Shown here: positions 57,481-64,000 of the stretch, in pieces
Numbering within the stretch: position 1 is the stretch's first letter
Layout of the letters: each line of letters begins with the position of its first letter
Source: Atherix ibis
Taxonomy: Eukaryota > Arthropoda > Insecta > Diptera > Athericidae
Reading direction: 5' to 3'
Length of the DNA stretch: 64,000 nucleotides
NCBI GenBank assembly: GCA_958298945.1
Contig: OY282608.1
Span: forward strand, 77,486,806 to 77,550,805
Notes under the pieces: generated by a model
What the model was told of the DNA's origin: nothing
Databases searched by the model: none
The model's input: the letters and a program-made list of their open reading frames with translations, nothing else
Translations under genes and position numbers: made by a program

Positions 57481-58313
57481 GGTTGTTGGTTTGTTGGTTT
57501 GTTGGTCTGTTGGTTTGTTGGTTTGTTGGTTTGTTGGTTTGTTGGTTTGTTGGTTTTTGGTTTGTACGCGTGTTTGTTTGTTGGTTTGTTGGCTTCTTGG
57601 CATGTTGGTTTCTTCGTTTGTTGGTTTGTTGGTTTGTTGGTTTGTTGGTTTGTTGGCTTGTTGGTTTGTTGGTTTGTTGGTTTGTTGGTTTGTTGGTATG
57701 TTGGTTTGCTGGTTTGTTTGTTTTTGGTTTGTTCGTTTGTTGGCTTGTTGGTTTATTGGTTTGTTGGTTTGTTGGTTTGTTGGTTTGTTGGTTTGTTGTT
57801 TTGTTGGTTTGCTTGTTTGTTGGTTAGTTGGTTTGTTTGTTTTTTAGCTTGTTGGTTTGTTGCATTGTTGGCATGTTGGTCTGTTAGTTTGTTTGTTTGT
57901 TGGTTTGTTGTTGTTTGTTGGTTTGTTGGTTTGTTAGTTTGTTGGTTTGTTGGTTTGTTTGTTGGTTGGGTTTTTCGTTTGTTGGCTTGTTGGATTGTTG
58001 GCTTGTTGGCTTGTTGGCTTGTTGGCATGTTGGTTTCTTGGTTTGTTGGTTTGTTGGTTTGTTGGTTTGTTGGTTTCTTGGTTTCTTGGTTTCTTGGTTT
58101 GTTGGTTTGTTGGTTTGTTGGTTTGTTGGTTTGTTGGTTTGTTGGTTTGTTGGTTTGTTGGTTTAATTGTTTGTTGGTTTGTTGGTTTTTGTTGGTTTGT
58201 TGGTTTGTTGGTTTGTTGGTTTGTTGGTTTGTTGGTTTGTTGGTTTGTTGGTTTGTTGGTCTGTTGGTTTGTTGGTTTGTTGGTTTGTTGTTTTGTTGTT
58301 TTGTGGGTTTTTT
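57481..58313 (+). repeat. Mosaic of 1.98 kb HOR pieces
   Basis: Positions 57483-57890 match 54839-55246 (offset 2644, including the GTACGCGTG box at 57564). Positions 57905-58300 match 55360-55750 at offset 2546. The jump removes 98 bp, including the GGTATATTTG segment. TTTAATTGTTTG lies near 58163. Confidence 0.82.
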
Positions 58314-60997
58314 GGTGTGTTGGCTTGTTGATTTGTTGGTTAGTTGATTTGTTGGTTTGTTCGTTTGTTGGCTTGTTGGTTTGTTGGCTTGTTGGCTTGC
58401 TGGTTTGTTGGTTTGTTGGCATGTTGGTTTGTTGGTTTGTTGGTTTGTTGGTTTGCTGGTTTGTTGGTTTGTTGTTTTTTTGGTTTGTTGGCTTGTTGGT
58501 TTGTTGGTTTGATGGTTTGTTGGCTTGTTGGCTTGTTGGTTTCTTGGTTTGTTAGTTTCTTGGTTTGTTGGTTTGTTTGTTTGTTGGCTTGTTGGTCTGT
58601 TATATTGTTAGCTTGTTGGTACGTTGGCTTGTTGGCTTGTTGGTTTGTTGGTTTGTTGGCTTGTTGGTTTGTTGGTTTGTTGGTTTGTTGGTTTGTTGGT
58701 TTGTTGTTTTTTTGGTTTGTTGGCTTGGTGGTTTGTTGGTTTGATGGTTTGTTGGTTTTTGGTTTCTAGGCTTGTTTGTTTGTTGGTTTGTTCGTTTGTT
58801 CGTTTGTTGGCTTGTTGGTTTGTTGGCTTGTTGGCTTGTTGGTTTGTTGGTTTGTTAGTTTCTTGGTTTGTTGGTTTGTTTGTTTGTTGGCTTGTTGGTC
58901 TGTTATATTGTTAGATTGTTGGTATGTTGGCTTGTTGGCTTGTTGGTTTGTTGGTTTGTTGGCTTGTTGGTTTGTTGGTTTATTGGTTTGTTGGTTTGTT
59001 GGTTTGTTGGTTTGTTGGTTTCTTGGTTAGTTGGTTTGTTGGTTTGATGGTTTGTTGGTTTTTGGTTTCTAGGCTTGTTTGTTTGTTTGTTTGTTGGTTT
59101 GTTCGTTTGTTCGTTTGTTGGCTTGTTGGTTTGTTGGTTTGTTGGTTTGTTGGTTTGTTGGTTTGTTTGTTGGTTGTTTTGATCGTTTGTTGGCTTGGTG
59201 GTTTGTTGGCTTGTTGCCTTGTTGGCTTGTTGGCTTGTTGGTTTGTTGGTTTGTTTGTTTGTTGGTTTGTTCGTTTGTTGGCTTGTTGGTTTGTTGGCTT
59301 GTTGGCTTGTTGGCATGTTGGTTTGTTGGTTTGTTGGTTTGTTGGTTTGTTGGTTTGTTGGTTTGTTGGTTTGTTGGTTTGTTGGTTTGTTGGTTTGTTG
59401 GTTTGTTGGTTTGTTGGTTTGTTGGTTTGTTGGTTTGTTGGTTTGCTGGTTTGTTGGTTTGTTGGTTTGTTGGTTTGTTGACTTATTGGTTTGTTGGTTT
59501 GTTGGTTTGTTGGGTTGTTAGTTTGGTCGTTTCTTCGTTTGTTGGTTTTTTGTCTTCTTCGTTTGTTGGTTTTTTGGTTTGTTGGTTTGTTGGTTTGTTG
59601 GTTTGTTGGTTTTTTGGTTTGTTGGCTTGTTGGTTTGTTGGTTTGTTGGTTTGTTGGTTTGTTGGTTTGTTGGCTTCTTGGCTTATTGGAAAGTTGGTTT
59701 GTTGGTTTGTTGGTTTGTTGGTTTTTTGGTTTGTTGGTTTGTTGGTTTGTTGGTTTGTTGGTTTGTTGGTTTGTTGGTTTGTTAATTTGTTGGTTTGTTG
59801 GTTGTTGGTTTGTTGGTTTGTTGGCTTGTTGGTCTGTTATTTTGTTAGCTTGTTGGTATGTTGGCTTCTTGGCTTGTTGGTTTGTTGGTTTGTTGGCTTG
59901 TTGGTCTGTTGGTTTGTTGGTTTGTTGGTTTGTTAGTTTGTTGGTTTTTTGGTTTGTTGGCTTGTTGGTTTGTTGGTTTGTTGGTTTGCTGGTTTGTTCG
60001 CTTGTTCGTTTATTGGCTTGTTGGTTTGTTGGTTTGTTGGTTTGTTGGTTTGTTGGTTTGGTGCTTTGTTGGTTTGTTGGTTTGTTGGTTTGTTGGTTTG
60101 TTGGTTTGTTGATTTGTTGGTTTGTTGGTTTGTTGGTTTGTTGGTTTGTTGGTTTGTTTTTTTGTTGGTTTGTTCGTTTGTTGGCTTGTTGGTTTGTTCG
60201 TTTGTTGGCTTGTTGGTTTGTTGGCTTGTTGGCATGTTGGTTTCTTAGTTTGTTGGTTTGTTGGTTTGTTGGTTTGTTGGTCTGTTGGTTTGTTGGTTTG
60301 TTGGTTTGTTGGTTTGTTGGTTTTTGGTTTGTACGCGTGTTTGTTTGTTGGTTTGTTGGCTTGTTGGCATGTTGGTTTCTTGGTTTGTTGGTTTGTTGGT
60401 TTGTTGGTTTGTTGGTTTTTGGTTTGTACGCGTGTTTGTTTGTTGGTTTGTTGGCTTGTTGGCATGTTGGTTTGTTGGTTTGTTGGTTTGTTGGTTTGTT
60501 GGTTTGTTGGTTTGTTGGTTTGTTGGTTTGTTGGTTTGTTGGTTTATTTGTTTGTTCGTTTGTTGGCTTGTTGGTTTGTTGGCTTGTTAGTTTGTTGGTT
60601 TGTTAGTTTTTTTGTTTGTTGGTTTGTTCGTTTTTTGGTTTTTTGGTTTATTGGCTTGTTGACTTGTTGGTTTGTTGGTTTGTTGGCTTTTTGGTTTGTT
60701 GGTTTGTTGGTTTGTTGGTTTGTTGGTATGTTGGTTTGCTGGTTTGTTTGTTTTTGGTTTGTTGGTTTGTTGGTTTGTTGGTTTATTGGTTTGTTGGTTT
60801 GTTGGTTTGTTGGTTTGTTGGTTTGTTGGTTTGTTGTTTTGTTGGTTTGCTTGTTTGTTGGTTTGTTGGTTTGTTTGTTTTTTAGCTTGTTGGTTTGTGG
60901 GATTGTTGGCTTGTTGGTCTGTTAGTTTGTTTGTTTGTTGGTTTGTTGGTTTGTTGGTATATTTGTTTGTTGGTTTGTTGGTTTTTGTTGGTTTGTT
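58314..60997 (+). repeat. HOR of about 2.68 kb, copy 1
   Basis: The unit starts at GGTGTGTTGG (58314) and returns at 60998. Internal markers are two GTTATATTGTTAG segments 303 bp apart (58601 and 58904), CTAGGCTT boxes at 58766 and 59069, GGCTTATTGGAAAGTT near 59680, GTTATTTTGTTAG near 59840 and GTACGCGTG boxes at 60331 and 60426. Offsets to copy 2 are 2604, 2612 and 2620, then 2580 and 2683. Confidence 0.9.
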
Positions 60998-63680
60998 GGT
61001 GTGTTGGCTTGTTGGTTTGTTGGTTAGTTGATTTGTTGGTTTGTTGGTTTGTTGGTTTGTTGGTTTGTTGGTTTGTTGTTTTTTTGGTTTGTTGGCTTGT
61101 TGGTTTGTTGGTTTGATGGTTTGTTGGCTTGTTGGCTTGTTGGTTTCTTGGTTTGTTAGTTTCTTGGTTTGTTGGTTTGTTTGTTTGTTGGCTTGTTGGT
61201 CTGTTATATTGTTAGCTTGTTGGTACGTTGGCTTATTGGCTTGTTGGTTTGTTGGTTTGTTGGCTTGTTGGTTTGTTGGTTTGTTGGTTTGTTGGTTTGT
61301 TGGTTTGTTGTTTTTTTGGTTTGTTGGCTTGTTGGTTTGTTGGTTGGATGGTTTGTTGGTTTTTGGTTTCTAGGCTTGTTTGTTTGTTTGTTTGTTGGTT
61401 TGTTCGTTTGTTCGTTTGTTGGCTTGTTGGTTTGTTGGCTTGTTGGCTTGTTGGTTTGTTGGTTTGTTAGTTTCTTGGTTTGTTGGTTTGTTTGTTTGTT
61501 GGCTTGTTGGTCTGTTATATTGTTAGCTTGTTGGTATGTTGGCTTGTTGGCTTGTTGGTTTGTTGGTTTGTTGGCTTGTTGGTTTGTTGGTTTATTGGTT
61601 TGTTGGTTTGTTGGTTTGTTGGTTTGTTGGTTTCTTGGTTAGTTGGTTTGTTGGTTTGATGGTTTGTTGGTTTTTGGTTTCTAGGCTTGTTTGTTTGTTT
61701 GTTTGTTGGTTTGTTCGTTTGTTCGTTTGTTGGCTTGTTGGTTTGTTGGTTTGTTGGTTTGTTGGTTTGTTGGTTTGTTTGTTGGTTGGTTTGATCGTTT
61801 GGTGGCTTGTTGGTTTGTTGGCTTGTTGCCTTGTTGGCTTGTTGGCTTGTTGGTTTGTTGGTTTGTTTGTTTGTTGGTTTGTTCGTTTGTTGGCTTGTTG
61901 GTTTGTTGGCTTGTTGGCTTGTTGGCATGTTGGTTTGTTGGTTTGTTGGTTTGTTGGTTTGTTGGTTTGTTGGTTTGTTGGTTTGTTGGTTTGTTGGTTT
62001 GTTGGTTTGTTGGTTTGTTGGTTTGTTGGTTTGTTGGTTTGCTGGTTTGTTGGTTTGTTGGTTTGTTGGTTTGTTGGTTTGCTGGTTTGTTGGTTTATTG
62101 GTTTTTTGGTTTGTTGGCTTATTGGTTTGTTGGTTTGTTGGTTTGTTGGGTTGTTAGTTTGGTCGTTTCTTCGTTTGTTGGTTTTTTGGTTTTTTGGTTT
62201 GTTGGTTTGTTGGTTTGTTGGTTTGTTGGTTTGTTGGTTTTTTGGTTTGTTGGCTTGTTGGTTTGTTGGTTTGTTGGTTTGTTGGTTTGTTGGTTTGTTG
62301 GCTTCTTGGCTTATTGGAAAGTTGGTTTGTTGGTTTGTTGGTTTGTTGGTTTTTTGGTTTGTTGGTTTGTTGGTTTGTTGGTTTGTTGGTTTGTTGGTTT
62401 GTTAATTTGTTGGTTTGTTGGTTGTTGGTTTGTTGGTTTGTTGGCTTGTTGGTCTGTTATTTTGTTAGCTTGTTGGTATGTTGGCTTCTTGGCTTGTTGG
62501 TTTGTTGGTTTGTTGGCTTGTTGGTCTGTTGGTTTGTTGGTTTGTTGGTTTGTTAGTTTGTTGGTTTTTTGGTTTGTTGGCTTGTTGGTTTGTTGGTTTG
62601 TTGGTTTGCTGGTTTGTTCGCTTGTTCGTTTATTGGCTTGTTGGTTTGTTGATTTGTTGGTTTGTTGGTTTGTTGGTTTGGTGCTTTGTTGGTTTGTTGG
62701 TTTGTTGGTTTGTTGGTTTGTTGGTTTGTTGATTTGTTGGTTTGTTGGTTTGTTGGTTTGTTGGTTTGTTGGTTTGTTTTTTTGTTGGTTTGTTCGTTTG
62801 TTGGCTTGTTGATTTGTTCGTTTGTTGGCTTGTTGGTTTGTTGGCTTGTTGGCACGTTGGTTTCTTAGTTTGTTGGTTTGTTGGTTTGTTGGTTTGTTGG
62901 TCTGTTGGGTTGTTGGTTTGTTGGTTTGTTGGTTTGTTGGTTTTTGGTTTGTACGCGTGTTTGTTTGTTGGTTTGTTGGCTTGTTGGCATGTTGGTTTCT
63001 TGGTTTGTTGGTTTGTTGGTTTGTTGGTTTGTTGGTTTTTGGTTTGTACGCGTGTTTGTTTGTTGGTTTGTTGGTTTGTTGGTTTGTTGGTTTGTTGGTT
63101 TGTTGGTTTGTTGGTTTGTTGGTTTATTTGTTGGTTTGTTTGTTGGCTTGTTGGTTTGTTGGCTTGTTAGTTTGTTGGTTTGTTAGTTTTTTTGTTTGTT
63201 GGTTTGTTCGTTTTTTGGTTTTTTGGTTTATTGGCTTGTTGACTTGTTGGTTTGTTGGTTTGTTGGCTTGTTGGTTTGTTGGTTTGTTAATTTGTTGGTT
63301 TGTTGGTATGTTGGTTTGCTGGTTTGTTTGTTTTTGGTTTGTTGGTTTGTTGGTTTGTTGGTTTGTTGGTTTGTTGGCTTTTTGGTTTGTTGGTTTGTTG
63401 GTTTGTTGGTTTGTTGGTATGTTGGTTTGCTGGTTTGTTTGTTTTTGGTTTGTTGGTTTGTTGGTTTGTTGGTTTCTTGGTTTGTTGGTTTGTTGGTTTG
63501 TTGGTTTGTTGGTTTGTTGTTTTGTTGGTTTGCTTGTTTGTTGGTTTGTTGGTTTGTTTGTTTTTTAGCTTGTTGGTTTGTTGGATTGTTGGCTTGTTGG
63601 TCTGTTAGTTTGTTTGTTTGTTGGTTTGTTGGTTTGTTGGTATATTTGTTTGTTGGTTTGTTGGTTTTTGTTGGTTTGTT
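60998..63680 (+). repeat. HOR of about 2.68 kb, copy 2
   Basis: This is the second copy, with boxes at 61370, 61681, 62951 and 63046. Relative to copy 1 it has lost about 40 bp near 63.07-63.15 kb and gained a 111-bp local duplication: GGTATGTTGGTTTGCT occurs at both 63305 and 63416, each followed by TGTTTGTTTTTGG. Confidence 0.9.
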
Positions 63681-64000
63681 GGTGTGTTGGCTTGTTGGTT
63701 TGTTGGTTAGTTGATTTGTTGGTTTGTTGGTTTGTTGGTTTGTTGGTTTGTTGGTTTGTTGTTTTTTTGGTTTGTTGGCTTGTTGGTTTGTTGGTTTGAT
63801 GGTTTGTTGGCTTGTTGGCTTGTTGGTTTCTTGGTTTGTTAGTTTCTTGGTTTGTTGGTTTGTTTGTTTGTTGGCTTGTTGGTCTGTTATATTGTTAGCT
63901 TGTTGCTACGTTGGCTTATTGGCTTGTTGGTTTGTTGGTTTGTTGGCTTGTTGGTTTGTTGGTTTGTTGGTTTGTTGGTTTGTTGGTTTGTTGTTTTTTT
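63681..64000 (+). repeat. HOR of about 2.68 kb, start of copy 3 cut by window end
   Basis: GGTGTGTTGG at 63681 restarts the unit (offset 2683 from 60998). GTTATATTGTTAG falls at 63888 as predicted from 61205, and the window ends in a GTTTTTTT unit equivalent to about 61317. The array therefore continues to the right. Confidence 0.9.

Larger units (their letters stand above)
50704..61688 (+). repeat. Marker box CTAGGCTT, six copies
   Basis: The copies are at 50704, 51808 (CTAGGTTT), 58766, 59069, 61370 and 61681. The context, GGTTTTTGGTTT before and TGTTTGTTTG after, matches the other box forms, so this is probably a fourth variant of the same box, restricted to the right end of the array. 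Confidence 0.85.
34313..63054 (+). repeat. Marker box GTACGCGTG, ten copies
   Basis: The copies are at 34313, 37408, 52942, 53045, 54920, 57564, 60331, 60426, 62951 and 63046. The box differs from the mid-array form by one G-to-C change and creates the palindrome ACGCGT with two CpG sites. The preceding 7-mer GGTTTTT is kept. Confidence 0.9.
1..64000 (+). repeat. Simple-sequence satellite array, 8-bp unit GGTTTGTT
   Basis: Every part of the window can be read as head-to-tail copies of GGTTTGTT or one- to two-base variants of it, roughly 8000 units. The plus strand is almost only G and T, and C and A enter only through variant units, so the two strands differ strongly in composition. No A/C-rich stretch appears on the plus strand, so there is no inverted block, and nothing resembling a transposon, a target-site duplication or unique DNA interrupts it. 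Common variants are GGCTTGTT, CGTTTGTT, TGTTTGTT, AGTTTGTT, GATTTGTT, GGTTTATT, GGTTTTTT, GGTTTCTT, GGGTTGTT, GGTCTGTT, GGTATGTT, GGCATGTT and GGTTAGTT; 7-mers (GGTTTTT, GGTTGTT) are rarer. Both edges cut the pattern, so the array continues outside. Assignment to eukaryotic heterochromatin is inference. Confidence 0.98.

Noticed and set aside
1..64000. Telomere array
   Set aside because: The G/T-rich strand and 8-bp unit recall telomeres, but the units lack the GGG or GGGG typical of most telomeric repeats, are heavily mutated throughout, and form kilobase HORs. These features fit a satellite better. A telomere-derived origin cannot be excluded.
1..64000. CRISPR array or phage-type repeat system
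   Set aside because: The repeats are contiguous with no unique spacers, there is no leader and no cas gene, and the unit is 8 bp long.
1..64000. Inverted copies or palindromes between blocks
   Set aside because: The plus strand stays G/T-rich throughout and no A/C-rich segment exists, so no block is inverted.

Overview
The whole 64 kb window is one uninterrupted block of tandemly repeated simple-sequence (satellite) DNA. The basic unit is an 8-mer, GGTTTGTT on the given strand (AACAAACC on the other). It runs in one orientation from the first base to the last. I found no protein gene, RNA gene, transposon, CRISPR array, promoter or unique-sequence island. The array begins and ends in mid-pattern at both window edges, so it is longer than 64 kb. 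A pure, one-strand, highly diverged simple-sequence array of this size with higher-order structure points to eukaryotic heterochromatin (pericentromeric, subtelomeric, or on a sex or B chromosome). With no gene in view I cannot name the organism or lineage.

The long open frames are an arithmetic artefact. Eight is coprime to three and the unit has no stop codon on either strand, so every plus frame reads the same cyclic octapeptide (GLLVCWFV) and every minus frame reads NKPTNQQT. Starts and stops appear only where point-mutated units create ATG, TAG, TAA or TGA. None of these frames is annotated as a gene.

The information in this window is at a higher level. Mutated monomers (GGCTTGTT, CGTTTGTT, TGTTTGTT, GGTTTATT, GGCATGTT, GGTTTCTT, GGTCTGTT and 7-mers such as GGTTTTT) occur in fixed orders that form long higher-order repeats (HORs). 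Reading left to right: a family of about 0.75-2.5 kb units (1-7.9 kb); a near-identical dimer of about 4.9 kb (7.9-17.6 kb); a pure-repeat-rich stretch (17.6-19.3 kb); units of about 0.78 and 1.04 kb (19.3-22.5 kb) and a mixed stretch to 25 kb; a 2.1 kb dimer (25-29.2 kb); a 1.12 kb dimer (29.3-31.6 kb); a 3.08 kb dimer (32.05-38.2 kb); a 1.36 kb dimer (37.5-40.2 kb); a 2.5 kb dimer and an overlapping 1.4 kb dimer (41.4-47.95 kb); a second copy of the 40.2-42.6 kb block at 47.7-50.4 kb; units of 1.1, 1.98 and 0.97 kb (50.3-57.5 kb); and a unit of about 2.68 kb present twice, with the start of a third copy (58.3-64 kb).

Diagnostic variant boxes change in a position-dependent way. The GTAGGCATG box (1-3.6 kb) gives way to GTAGGCGTG (6.6-27.3 kb) and then to GTACGCGTG (34-63 kb). 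A GTCCG box and a GGTTCCTT box are confined to the middle of the array (about 10-47 kb). Offsets between HOR copies change almost only in steps of 8 bp, or in the way expected when a 7-mer unit is gained or lost. Together this fits amplification by unequal exchange, or by replication-based copying that stays in register with the 8-mer, with local homogenisation dividing the array into domains. All block boundaries were read by eye from shared marker units and should be taken as accurate to within tens of bases.
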